A stretch of DNA of 64,000 nucleotides from Calycina herbarum (GCA_001414485.1 LLEY01000061.1:62001-126000); one strand, 5' to 3'. Positions 12,894-23,256 are shown, counted from the stretch's first letter. Notes: generated by a model not told the origin, from the letters alone. Made by a program: numbers and translations.

Positions 12894-14120
12894 ATAAACA
12901 CTTGATACCTACAGTACGGTAGCGTACTACTTCACAATGTAGTTTCTTCTTTTTCCTTTGCTTTTAGATAAAATGGGGCATGATTGTTTTTGGAGCTGGA
13001 TTCGATTTTTAGGTCGGATTATCTCTCTTTTGTGTTGAGTTAGGGGACGAGGACGAGGAGGATTTAGATGGGAGCGAAAAATGGGGACAGATAGAGAGGT
13101 AGATAGAAGGGAATCTCGACTCTCTATGATATATACGTATATATATAATAGTTCTTTGTTTGTGGGAATGAAACTTTGGCTTTTTTGTTGTTGGGTGAGT
13201 GCGAGGTGACGGAAGATACTTGTTGACTACTAGACGCCGACCGTGGGGTTCTGTGAACATCTTGGGAGTCGGGGGTGGGAGGGGCGAGTGGGGAGTGGTT
13301 TTCTGACTCGCAAGTAAGAAACAAGAGTTTTGCTCCGAGTACACCTCCGTTACTTTGGTTATGCGCACTATTCTAGGATATTTACTTATATTGTCGTAGA
13401 AGGTTTAGAAGAATAAGAAACTCCGATTCTCCATTCAAGACTTAATGATATCTAGTCGATAAGACTTCCGAGTCGTGGTTTGTGAATGATTAGGCAGTGT
13501 AGCCAACGAGCCTTGTAGGAGTCCTGCTGAGTACACCCTATCGGGATCTTCGTGACAACTTAGAATGTTGTCCGAGAACGTTTTGAAGGATATCTATTCG
13601 TCATCGATCCAAGAATTCAAGTAATATCGGTTGTTGTTGCGGAGTCAAAATTTATTTGGTGGGAGTTGGTGAAGTTGGTGTAGGGGAAGAAATCAATCAT
13701 CCATTACTCCAATACCCGATGAGTTTGTGTATATATCTTCCTTATCCGCCATATAGACGCAAAACGCTGACGAGGATGCGAGGTCGGGAGGATAACACAT
13801 ACTACCAGTTCTCGCTTAAGTAGACTGGTAGCAAATGAGAACTGGCCAGGAGATGTGGTGATCATAGCAGTTTTTACATCATACTACTGATCTTCGAGTC
13901 AGCAGATCTGTGAATCAGAAAATATCGAATTCTTGTTATTGTCTCGAGGTAGAATGCCAACATTCACGGCTTTTGTCCCAACAGCTGTGCCGTAGCGCAT
14001 CTCTCTACTTATTTCACCAGGTGTCATAACTTCATCACGAATACTTTATCTTTAATATTTACGCAACTTCAATTCTTACATTTCGGTTCAAAGAAACGAA
14101 AATAGAGCATTATTATCACG
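12894..14120. other. Intergenic, nothing recognised
   Basis: Spacer between the transporter 3' end and the HET gene. It is AT-rich towards 14120. No coding or RNA signal seen. Confidence 0.55.
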
Positions 14121-16436
14121 ATGTCAAAAACTATTTACATGTACAAGAAGCTGACGGACCCGGAAAATGATTTCAGACTCGTTACCCTCCTTCCCGGGCA
14201 AGGTGAGGAGGATATCAAGATTGAGATTCAACAAGTTGCCGGGAATTCGTTAGAAATTTCTGATCGTCCACCTCGACTTGACCAACACCTGGAACAATCT
14301 CGGGCCCTGTTACATGCGCGAGCCAATCTTCCAAGTGGATGCGAGGCAAGCGAAGCACTCGATGGACGAATCCTGTACATCCGCAAAGACGCGAACGGAA
14401 GTATATCCACCTCGTGGCAGCATCCTAATCCTGACCTGACCCCTTTGGTGGCTGTTGTAGGGAAGACAGGTGGAGAGGAAGTTCCAGGTCAGGGTCCCTG
14501 CTATGAAGCACTTTCATATTCTTGGGGAATCGAGGATAATTCTTCGGAACTTATGAATGATCGTTCTTGCAACAATTCAAATGCGGACATGGCAGAACTA
14601 CTGGTTGTGGTATCAAAAACCCCTGTCCGATACGCTACCCTCCAGGTGGGACGGAATCTTGAAGGCGCATTACGACGTCTGAGGTCCAAGAATGCGAAAA
14701 GGGTACTCTGGATTGATGGTATCTGTATCAATCAAGCTGATATTGAAGAGAGAAACGTTCAAGTAACGCGCATGGGGGACATATTCAGTAGAGCAGAGCG
14801 TGTCATAGTATGGCTGGGGTCATCGACAGAAGATAGTCCACTTGCAATGGAAACGCTTGGTTATCTTGGCCATCAGGTGGTGTCGACTGCTAATAGGCGT
14901 CGTGTACCAGCACCAGGAGCGAAGGAGAAGACATGGTTCACGTCTTCCATTCAATTTCCATTCGAGGACAACACCTGGAAAGCCATCAGTAACCTACTTG
15001 AACGCTCATGGTTCAAGAGTCTATGGGTTGTCCAAGAGGTGCATCTGGCTCCCAAGTGTCTGTTCTTATGTGGTGAGGAAGAGCTTGACTGGACTACCTT
15101 TCGCCACGCCATTCTTACTCTTTGGTATAACAAAGCAGCAATATGGCGCTTGCCACCGGAGATGAGATTGATAGGAAACATGGTAGAATTACTTCCTGAA
15201 AAACACCCGGTCTCGGATCTATTCTACCAAGTGTATACCAGAAAATGCACAGTTCCTCGGAACCGAATACTTGGCCTCCTCGCACTGTTTCCACAAGAAT
15301 TCCGCAACTTGATAGGTCTAAAATTTGAAGAGGTTTACCGAGTGATGACCGCAAAGCACATCGACTACATTCAACGCTTGGAAATGCTACGGCTCTGTCA
15401 CGGAGACAGGACACAGGTAGCGGATAGTCCCTCCTGGGTTCCTGATTTGTGTTCCAAGTTGAAGATTTCACGGAGAATGGATTGGCAATTCGCAGCTGGA
15501 TATTCTCGCTGTGAAGTATCCTTCGACAAGGATTTAAACAAAATGAAGGCCACGGGTATTCTATGTGCAACTATCGCACACGTCCATGGACCACTACCAG
15601 AAGGTGCAGACACACTTGAAAGCTTGGAGTTGGTACGGAAATGGGAACCCAAGGATCTGGAAACAGGAACGTATCCTGGTGGAGGAAGTGTCCGTGATGC
15701 ATACGCCAGAACACTCTCTGGAAATGCTCTCAATGACAGGTTTCCGGAACGTGACTACGCTGGATCTTTCAATGAATGGATCGCCCAAGACTCGCCAACA
15801 GCACTCTTTGGTGAAAAAGCGAAGACACCACTTTCTGCTGACTCGAACCCAACGCTAATGGAGAAATTGGCTCTCTCTTTGCTACCAGGTCGTGCTTTTG
15901 TGAGAACCAAAGAGGGCTACTTTGGTCTAGCACCAGGCGTTGCTCGTAAAGGTAAAATTTCCTGGTGTTCTTCTGTTAGTCAAACGCAGCTAATCGTAAT
16001 ATTTCTAGACGACATCATCGCCGTGTTTCTCGGCTGCGAAACCCCCATCCTTCTCCGTCCCCTCCCCGGCAATGAATTCCAAGTCCTGGGCGAATGTCTA
16101 ATTCCCGGTCTCAACGATGCCAACGCTCTCCTCGAGCTCCTCCCTTCATCTTGGAAGGCTCAAGTCTTCAACGATGAAACTTGCCTATTTACCAATCTTC
16201 GTTTCTTGAATTCCGAGACAGGAATAATGAGTGATGAAGATCCTAGACTTGGTCCTTTGCCGGAGGGATGGGAAGTTGTTGAGCGTGGGGAGAGGACAAA
16301 TAAAGATCCACGGGTTTTTAGAAGGTTTAGGGGGATGGTGAAGGGGAAGTCTCGTGTTGTTAATTGGGATCCTAGGATGGAACCGGAGGCTTTGAGGGTT
16401 AGGGGTGTGGAGTTGAGGAGTTTTGTTTTGGTTTGA
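14121..16436 (+). CDS. HET domain protein (heterokaryon incompatibility family)
   Basis: HET-domain proteins mediate cell death after fusion of unlike hyphae, and some act in NLR-type recognition. The domain motifs are clear: EALSYSWG near residue 131, the WIDGICINQADIEER block near 196 with GDIFSRAERVIVWLG, and the WFKSLWVVQE block near 300. The frame is open throughout, but 15952-16008 has a good donor (GTAAAA), branch site (CTAAT) and acceptor (CTAG). Removing these 57 bases joins the family's C-terminal GLAP...DDIIAVFLGCETPILLRP region cleanly, so the mature protein is more likely 752 residues than 771. The tail (LPEGWEVVE ... FRRFRG ... NWDPR) resembles a degenerate WW-like element often seen at the end of such proteins. 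The specific locus is not identifiable. Confidence 0.9.
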   Translation: MSKTIYMYKKLTDPENDFRLVTLLPGQGEEDIKIEIQQVAGNSLEISDRPPRLDQHLEQSRALLHARANLPSGCEASEALDGRILYIRKDANGSISTSWQHPNPDLTPLVAVVGKTGGEEVPGQGPCYEALSYSWGIEDNSSELMNDRSCNNSNADMAELLVVVSKTPVRYATLQVGRNLEGALRRLRSKNAKRVLWIDGICINQADIEERNVQVTRMGDIFSRAERVIVWLGSSTEDSPLAMETLGYLGHQVVSTANRRRVPAPGAKEKTWFTSSIQFPFEDNTWKAISNLLERSWFKSLWVVQEVHLAPKCLFLCGEEELDWTTFRHAILTLWYNKAAIWRLPPEMRLIGNMVELLPEKHPVSDLFYQVYTRKCTVPRNRILGLLALFPQEFRNLIGLKFEEVYRVMTAKHIDYIQRLEMLRLCHGDRTQVADSPSWVPDLCSKLKISRRMDWQFAAGYSRCEVSFDKDLNKMKATGILCATIAHVHGPLPEGADTLESLELVRKWEPKDLETGTYPGGGSVRDAYARTLSGNALNDRFPERDYAGSFNEWIAQDSPTALFGEKAKTPLSADSNPTLMEKLALSLLPGRAFVRTKEGYFGLAPGVARKGKISWCSSVSQTQLIVIFLDDIIAVFLGCETPILLRPLPGNEFQVLGECLIPGLNDANALLELLPSSWKAQVFNDETCLFTNLRFLNSETGIMSDEDPRLGPLPEGWEVVERGERTNKDPRVFRRFRGMVKGKSRVVNWDPRMEPEALRVRGVELRSFVLV

Positions 16437-16874
16437 TGAGGATGTGTGGGAGATTTGAGTGGTGGTTTTTGGCGGTTTCCTTTTTCTTGCGGCCTTCACC
16501 TCTAGATTGAATGTACAATAGTGTTTAGGTTGCTGGTTTACCTCAATGAAATTTTATTTCAACCGCTGAGTAGGTACAATGCATTCAAGTGATGGATATA
16601 TCCGTATTTGGCAGCTATGGTCACGTGAAAATCTTCAGCGCAATGAACAGGGGTACAGAGATCCAGTATACTTTCATGCTTTTCAACACTAAAACACAGT
16701 AATTAAGGACGCAATCAATGTGAGTAGAGGGAATATGAAGACCTCCGTGTGGTTATTCTTGTTGGAATCTTGTTTTATATCGGCAGCTTTCTTTTTACCT
16801 GGTTTTCTCAAGCACCAAGCATATTCTCACAAACAATCTCACCCACTAGTGCTTGCGATCTTCTCCTCTGGATG
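16437..16874. other. Intergenic after the HET gene
   Basis: Spacer of about 440 bases between the HET gene and the relic on the opposite strand. Nothing recognised. Confidence 0.5.
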
Positions 16875-17165
16875 TTCAAGTAAGAGTCGGAATATCGAGA
16901 AGCCCTCCACCAATATTTCCCCTTCGCGGGACCCAGTTTACAAGCAGCCTTAATGATTTCCTCCATCTCTTCTTGGGGCGGATCATATCAATCGCACCTC
17001 GACGTCGAAGGACACTTACTTCGTCTTCTCTCAGCATTGATAAGAATCCGCACCACCACTTCCAGTTGTCAACCAGTTTCCCATCCGGTGCCCCAAGGTA
17101 AAGGGCGTTGCGATGTCTCCAGCCCCAACACCGATCGAAACGAGGCTGATTGTTTCGGCCTTTTC
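16875..17165 (-). pseudogene. Frameshifted relic of a fungal N-terminal helical-domain protein
   Basis: Read on the minus strand, two overlapping frames together look like the start of a fungal hypothetical family whose members often begin MAET... and continue with an RRRG.ID..R..KRW.KSLRLLVN block. Here AETISLVSIGVGAGDIATPF precedes a frameshift near 17055. The other frame then continues FLSMLREDE, LRRRGAIDMIRP and KRWRKSLRLLVNWVP, and ends at a stop near 16876. The codon before AET is AAG where ATG would be expected, so the start also seems lost. No downstream domain remains. The family match is from memory and needs a search; the frame mixture is visible directly. It lies between the HET gene and the DUF7580-like gene. 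Confidence 0.42.
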
Positions 17166-17543
17166 TACTTGTAGCCAAAAATATGTCGCTAGCGCTCTGA
17201 ACGTTCTATCGTTTGAACAAACACAATCATGTGTTTCATACCTCTGACAAAGAGAAGGTGCGTGGTGGGCATTTTAAAAACAAAACAGCGATCAAAGTTT
17301 TTGAACGATTGAATAAAAGTTTAAGCACTAAGACATAGGTACATTAAAAGCTTCATTCTTCAAATTCAAGTTAAAGGTTGTACTCTTTGTACTTATTCTT
17401 AGAACTCCAATTTACAAACCAACAATTTCCCAAAGTTAATAGGTGACACTCTATATGTCAGATCTCAATACAGTATTATAAAGAGAACGAAACCTTTGCA
17501 CGGACTATTAGTAATAGCTACAGAGGTTTATATCAAAGATAAC
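17166..17543. other. Intergenic, AT-rich
   Basis: Short AT-rich spacer between the relic and the 3' end of the DUF7580-like gene. Nothing recognised. Confidence 0.5.
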
Positions 17544-19037
17544 TTACGGTTTTAAAACTCTGTTACAATATTCGTCCCGAGGGGGGACTGAAGTACTTTG
17601 AAGACAATAAACAATGGCTTCGCTGATATTTGTACTACATGCCTCATTCAAGACCCTTTTCAAGAGAGGTATATCACTGGCATGGTTCGGAATAAAGGCC
17701 CGCCTTGTACCCTGGGCCGCAGGGTCAGTAACTTGAACTTGCGCAATCGGAGTACCCAGTAGAATTTCAGTCAGAAAAACCCCCAGTCGAAACAGGCTTC
17801 CGGTGATTGGTCCAGTAGGGCACAGGCAAGTAAAACCGGTAGGAGGGCAAAGCGTAAATTGCTCTGGAACATTACTTGCTTGTGATACTGGAGCTTTCTG
17901 TCGATGATAGACGCGGCAGCTGCAAATGAGCTTTAACCAAGGGGTCCTCAAAAGAAGTACTCCGCATTCTGCAACTCTATAAGCCAAGAATGCCTGCGTA
18001 AGACTCGGCGCGCTTATTTCGCCAGCACAACGAAGAAAGGGATATGAACCCATTACTCCATTTATGGCGTTTCCGAATTCGCCGTAATTGCGGTCTTTTT
18101 CGTAGTCGTTTCTCACCACGAAGTAGAGGCCTTGCTGGGCAAAGCCACTCTCCTCTGTCATGTTATCATAAACATAACTTGCTGCATTCTTGATTGACAT
18201 TTTTTCGTTCCTCGGTGGGCCTGCTTTAGTATGGACTGAAGTCCGCATGCAACGGCTCCAAGCATTGGGGCCTGTAGCCTGTGCGATGAAAATAAACCCA
18301 AGCCTTTGCTTGGCTACCGCGGTCGAGAGGGTCTCCAGTCGGCGAAGCTCTTGTCCATTTGCAGTAGGTTCACTCAGTGCGTTGGCCTCCAAGAAATCGA
18401 GAACCATTTGTATGGAGAAGTCTGTATCATCCCAAGAAGTGTAGAGGTTGTTGGATGCTTCAAATGTAAAAAGTTCGAGTTGGGAAAGTAGATAATTGCG
18501 TCCCTTCTCATGAATCTCAGCCGCCTCGACAGCCTCCGAATAGGGATCATTTGGATGTTTCTCCCGATAAGCCATTCTGCACAACTCTTCCAACTTCTTT
18601 ATGCTGTCATCAATATCTTTTTTGTACTTGCTTAGAGTTTCCGCCTTTCCACCTAACATATAACTTATTTTCTTCCAAAAGAGTTTTCTTCCCACCTCTT
18701 TCTCTACCCAAGGCTTAAACTTTCCAAGCCTACTCTCCAAAGTCGCCAAACATTCACTGATCTCTGAACAGCCTTTGCTACCCCAGTGTTCTTCATATAA
18801 CCTAGCATTGTGTTCGTCGACTTCTTCTCCCGTGTCCATGGATGTCATCCATTTTGTGTTCCAAGTCCGCATAAATCTCTCGGCATAATGCAGTTGCGTT
18901 TTTGCGGTTTGGATGTCTGCCTCTGCGTTCTTCAAGTTTCTCAAATCGTTTTGGGGGATTTGCAGCAGACCGATTCGAAGAAACGAATAGATCGCTGTCG
19001 TGGCAGTGACAATTGCGAGAGCGTCTGGTAGCACCAT
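17544..19037 (-). CDS. DUF7580-like protein (kinase-like fold, fungal)
   Basis: Single-exon protein of 497 residues from the ATG at 19037 (MVLPDALAIV). Residues 1-150 are mostly helical, with a hydrophobic start and then a charged helix-rich stretch. The C-terminal third carries marks of the fungal DUF7580 module, a degenerate kinase-like domain: LAYRVAECGVLLLRTPWLKL near residue 360, then FRLGVFLTEILLGTPI near residue 420. I see no catalytic HRD or DFG motif, so it is probably not an active kinase. DUF7580 proteins commonly sit near HET, patatin or NLR genes. This one is head to head with the retropepsin-patatin gene, with 294 bases between starts, which suggests joint regulation. Function is otherwise unknown; a role in recognition or cell-death signalling is inference. 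Confidence 0.72.
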   Translation of the reverse strand: MVLPDALAIVTATTAIYSFLRIGLLQIPQNDLRNLKNAEADIQTAKTQLHYAERFMRTWNTKWMTSMDTGEEVDEHNARLYEEHWGSKGCSEISECLATLESRLGKFKPWVEKEVGRKLFWKKISYMLGGKAETLSKYKKDIDDSIKKLEELCRMAYREKHPNDPYSEAVEAAEIHEKGRNYLLSQLELFTFEASNNLYTSWDDTDFSIQMVLDFLEANALSEPTANGQELRRLETLSTAVAKQRLGFIFIAQATGPNAWSRCMRTSVHTKAGPPRNEKMSIKNAASYVYDNMTEESGFAQQGLYFVVRNDYEKDRNYGEFGNAINGVMGSYPFLRCAGEISAPSLTQAFLAYRVAECGVLLLRTPWLKLICSCRVYHRQKAPVSQASNVPEQFTLCPPTGFTCLCPTGPITGSLFRLGVFLTEILLGTPIAQVQVTDPAAQGTRRAFIPNHASDIPLLKRVLNEACSTNISEAIVYCLQSTSVPPRDEYCNRVLKP

Positions 19038-19331
19038 TTTTGGGATTCTGATATGTCGCAATGGCTTGTTACAGGAATACGCGGTGACTACCTAGTGAAC
19101 GTGTTTTTCGAGTCGAGGGAATATGACGAAGATGTTTGTTCGGAAATGTATCAATAGCCTTAACAGCCTGTTGGGCAGCTGAAAAAATGCCTGCGTCTAT
19201 ATTTAGAACCGTTTGGTTACACAAGTTACGAAACAAACTTGCACAACGCCCGGCTGGTCTCAGCTCGTGGCCATCTCAAAACTTTCACTCTACCACCTCA
19301 AGTCATCACTCCGCATAGAATCCCCGAAGCT
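19038..19331. promoter_or_regulatory. Shared divergent promoter of the DUF7580-like and patatin genes
   Basis: Only 294 bases separate the two start codons on opposite strands, so one intergenic region must serve both. I do not see a specific operator. Confidence 0.55.
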
Positions 19332-21555
19332 ATGTCAACTGAAGTAGGATTGTCGCAAAGCGCGGGAGAAGCGATACCATTAACAGCAATCCCTTTGGTG
19401 TCGAAGTTTGAACTACTAGAAAGACTTTTGAAAGAGGCTTACGGGGACCAGAAATCAAGGTTTACAATCCAGATAAAAGGCCATCAAAGTACGACGGAAG
19501 CTTGTGTGGATTCAGGTTCGGATTTAAGCTTCATCTCAACAAGCCTTTACAATGATTTGAAAGCTTCAGATCACGCTATTCTCGGACCAACAACTGCGGG
19601 ACCTCCGGAAAGGCCAAGGATCTTTCTAACCTGGTCAAATGGAGACAATCTGCCATATGCAAAATCCTATTTCGGCGTATCCCCCTCTAATTTGCCAGCG
19701 GATGTCCTGCTAGGAAGGGATTCTATAACACTGGGAAGACTCTTGGATCCACTTATCTTCCGGTCCTGTTTTCAACGACTAAGGCTATGGGCTGTTGATA
19801 TCAGCGATCAAGACGAGTCCCCCAGTACCTCTGTGGGTCATGTATTACAGGTCTTGGAGGACGCAGATATCGAGCTTGCGCAATCGGTCCACGAGGCTTT
19901 CAGTAGGATGATTCAAGATGTTAAAGCTATCAGACCAAAGAAAAATTCTGAGATACCGATCTCATGGCCCACAGAAGACGAAGGAGATCAGGTCACTCGC
20001 TCTCTACTCGCTCGACTTTCTGAACTCAGCGGTCTTGTCCGGCAAATTCGCGAGGAAATCGCAATAGCTTTGAAGCAAAAGAAACCACCACGCGGGAATG
20101 CAATTCTTTCTCTTGGTGAGATCGTTTTCCACGGCTATTTGGGTATACATGGCTGACTTGCTATAAAACAGACGGTGGGGGCATCCGGAGCTACTCTAGC
20201 ATTTTCATCTTACGAGCATTGATGACTGAGATTGAAAAAGTATCATGGGAGATGGAGAGTAACCACGGCAGTAATCATGCTCCTTCCTCAATTTGTATGA
20301 ATAGAGTGGCTAAAGAGTCTAGTTGTGAACAAATCCGAAGACCTTCTACCTCGCGATTTCTTTGATTACATTTTTGGTGCAAGTAGTGGGGGGTGAGAGT
20401 TTCCTATTGAGGCACACCTATTGAAGCTCTGCTAACCTCTTTAGTCTACTCTCTATTATGCTCGGACGACTGAGGATGTCTGGCCATGAGAGCGGAAAAG
20501 CCTTTCATAATTATGCGAGTAAAATCTTTGACCATCCTCGATTTTTCAGCTACAGGGGTATAATTTTCATCCCACGAAGCACATATAGCTCCAAAATTGT
20601 CGATGCTGCGATCAAAGAGTGCGTTGAAGAAGAAGAGCCGGATTCGACTCGACCTTGGAAAAGAAATGTTTTCGCTACTCCGGGCGATCCCTGCAAAACG
20701 TAAGTTTCGATTGCCCCTTTGATTCATTCTCGTGCTATGTTAAGGTCAGTCAGTGGTGTTTTTACTCTACGGAGCGACGAAAAGAGTGACGAGATGTGCC
20801 TATTACGAACCTATAACTCTAGTGATCAACTATTGAATACTTCTGCCCAGGTTGCACGAGCCGGGATCGCTGCACCAACCTTCTTCGACCCAGTAACTAC
20901 AGAAGGATCAACTTTCCGTGACGGAGGGTTTGGCATGAACAACCCGGCTTTTGCTGCACTCCGCGAAGTGCTCCGCAATACTAAAATATCATCGAATATC
21001 AAAAACACCTCCGAAAAACAGAAGCCTGTCGTGAGCACTCTCGTAAGCATAGGGACTGGCAAACGCAAGAAACGATCATCATATCGAATTGCCAGTTATA
21101 GTTTATTAAGGGAAACACTTGGTTCTGTCTACTATGCGCAAAAGCTAGCCTCAGATTCCGAAAACGTACACCAGGAACTTTTAAGCACTCTGCCATTAAT
21201 AGACGAGGGTCGAATACAATACTTCCGTTTCAATGTTGACGTTGGACTCGAAAACATTGCCTTGGATACCTGGCTAGGATCTCCACCGCGTGGTTATTCG
21301 TCAAAGACAGCTTCAATTTTGGCCGCTATTCAGAAAGCAACCGACGATTATCTCAAATCAGAAGAAGTAAAGGATAGTTTGCGGAAATGCGCAAGGGCTT
21401 TAGTAATGGCCCGACGATACAGAACACCCCCTAAAATTGACCCACTACCTGCTTATGAAAGTCCATCCTCGGGACCGTCAGACCCAGCAAAGACAAAACC
21501 AGTACATAAAACTGATGGAAAAGGAAAACAAGAGGTACTAGCACAAGTATCTTGA
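19332..21555 (+). CDS. Retropepsin-like domain fused to patatin-like phospholipase
   Basis: Proposed exons 19332-20115, 20172-20258, 20323-20392, 20445-20699 and 20754-21555 give 665 residues; an acceptor at 20744 instead of 20753 would add three. Branch sites CTGAC and CTAAC support introns 1 and 3. Residues about 45-135 look like a retropepsin fold: a strand, then VDSGSDLSFIS with the DSG motif, and later LPADVLLGRDS, the second conserved element. After a helical linker comes a patatin domain: DGGGIR near residue 262 (oxyanion hole), GASSGG near 310 (GxSxG with the nucleophile Ser) and FRDGGFGMNNP near 455 (catalytic Asp), then LVSIGTG. The patatin dyad is complete, so lipid acyl hydrolase activity is plausible. 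The start is the first ATG in frame. Whether the N-terminal domain is an active protease is unknown. Confidence 0.82.
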
Positions 21556-21760
21556 CGACATTATTCTTCCACATGCCATTTTTCGTATTTTGATATATTT
21601 TCTTGTTTGGACGTCAAAGGCTTTTTTTACTAAATATGCTCACACTTATTTCCATCACCATCGTTTGATCTATCTCAGCAAGTCTCATTTTCTGACAATA
21701 TTTGTACCATTCTTCTATCTAGCTTGACAGCTTTTGTCATCTTCTTAGCTCGTGGGTTTA

Positions 21761-21800
21761 ACGTATCTTACTTGGATTTGACGTATCTTACTTGGATTTG
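21761..21800. repeat. Perfect 20-bp tandem duplication
   Basis: ACGTATCTTACTTGGATTTG occurs twice in a row without mismatch, in the 3' flank of the patatin gene and 70 bases before the Tc1 element. Confidence 0.9.
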
Positions 21801-21870
21801 TTTTCCATTTCTAAGGGACGAGAAGAGAAGAAATTGGAGCTGTAGGGGCCTGCTTAGCAATTCACACTTA

Positions 21871-23254
21871 CAGTACTAGTCAACTGCTATTAACCGAGTC
21901 TCCTTTTTACCCCGCACCCCACCAGACTTCCCACTACTACTTTTATGAATAACATTAGCATCCTTAGGCCAATTTTGCTAAGAATAGGCTTAAAATGATT
22001 ACCGAGGTTAGGAGTTTAAAACTAGCTAGTCACATATGAAATAAGAAGTGTGTAAGAGGCTAGTATTTAGTGTGCCATCCACCTACCTTGATACAAGCAG
22101 CTATTCTATCAGGCATACTTTGGTATAGTATATCAAAAGTATGCTTTGGAATAAGGGTCCAACAATGCTTAATAGCCTCCTCTATTGCCTTAAGATCCTC
22201 CTCTGCTTTGCTAGCAGACTGTGAGAGGCCAGGGTAGTGCTTAAAGACGAGTTTCTTGAGGATCCACCAAATATGCTCGATTAGGTTAAGATCCGGGGAG
22301 TAGGGTGGCCAGTCAGTGCGATCTATGTCATGTTCTATGAACCAATCCTAGACTTTGTGGGCAGTATGGATAGAGGCATTATCCTGCATGAATTTGTACC
22401 CAAGGTCGTCATGTTCTTGGTACCATGGGAGTACCTGGTTGTTAAGAACTTCGAGGTACGAATTGGCGCTATACCCATGCTTCTTAGACTCAAAGTCTCT
22501 ATCAAGAACATAGTAATCACTTCTCCCAAGGTCCTAAAAGCATCCCTAGACCATGACGCTCATGTTCTTTCCTGTTTTGTAGGTCTGAACCATTTCTGGG
22601 TCGTATTTCTGAGCTGTTGTACGAAAACACTACTCCTGGGTTTTACCCCGCCCCCGCTCTACTGAATACTCGTCACTCTACATAAACATTCCCTACTCCT
22701 CGATGTTCCTATGCTGGTTCCTTAGACACCAACGAAGCCTCTGCTCAGCGTGCTTCTGTTTAAGGAAGGGTCGGCGCTTACAACGCCAGTTCGTGATGCC
22801 ATGCTTCTTGAGAATCTTCTTAATAGTAGACTTCTGACAGGTGACTCCAGTACCTAAAATGACTTGTGCGTAGGTCTCTTTAGGGTGTAGGCGGACGTAG
22901 CGTAGCAATGTTCGTTCGTTGGCAGGAGTATAGCTTAAGTTTCTAGGCTTAGTAGGTAGGGACTCTCCGTTGTGGCGTAGGTGGTCGACTCGTATTGTGT
23001 ATTTGACGGTGGAAACATCAAGATTTAGCTCCCTTGTAATCTCGGCTGTATGCTTGCCCTCCTGCTTCTTTGCAACGATTCTCCCGCGCAGATTAGGTGA
23101 GAGGTGTTGCCTAGGTAGACGATCCTCATCGGAGGGACGTTTTGAAGTACGTTGTGGTGGCATTTTGTTATGTAGGAAGTTAGGATGTTGGGGGAGCGCG
23201 ACGCGTTTTTATGGGTCGGTGCACGGATCGCTTAATAGCTGTTGACGGCGACTG
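21871..23254 (-). mobile_element. Complete Tc1/mariner transposon, 1.38 kb
   Basis: The left end (CAGTACTAGTCAACTGCTAT) and the reverse complement of the right end (CAGTCGCCGTCAACAGCTAT) match at most positions over about 30 bases, forming terminal inverted repeats. Both ends are flanked by TA (21869-21870 and 23255-23256), the expected Tc1/mariner target-site duplication. Inside is one transposase frame on the minus strand, broken only by stop codons. Mismatches between the two TIRs show that the copy is not young. Confidence 0.88.
22060..23163 (-). pseudogene. Tc1/mariner DD34E transposase with six TAG stops
   Basis: From the ATG at 23163 to the stop at 22060 the frame is unbroken by indels: 368 codons. 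Six internal TAG codons interrupt it. Five stand where Trp would fit (for example in VMV-W-GCF and after NIEE) and one where Gln would fit (HKV-Q-DW). The N-terminus has helix-turn-helix character (LRGRIVAKKQEGKHTAEITR). The catalytic triad can be traced as SDE, QDN and PDLNLIE, with 34 residues between the second Asp and the Glu. All six stops are single G-to-A or C-to-T changes away from a sense codon, as expected from RIP-type mutation. It cannot make active transposase. Confidence 0.88.
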
Positions 23255-23256
23255 TA

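Noticed and set aside
15115..15733. Two overlapping frames antisense to the HET gene
   Set aside because: The sense strand carries the conserved HET motifs; the antisense frames do not.
20259..20322. 28-base intron at 20295-20322 as an alternative in the patatin gene
   Set aside because: Too short for fungal splicing; a 64-base intron with the same acceptor keeps the frame and has a better donor.
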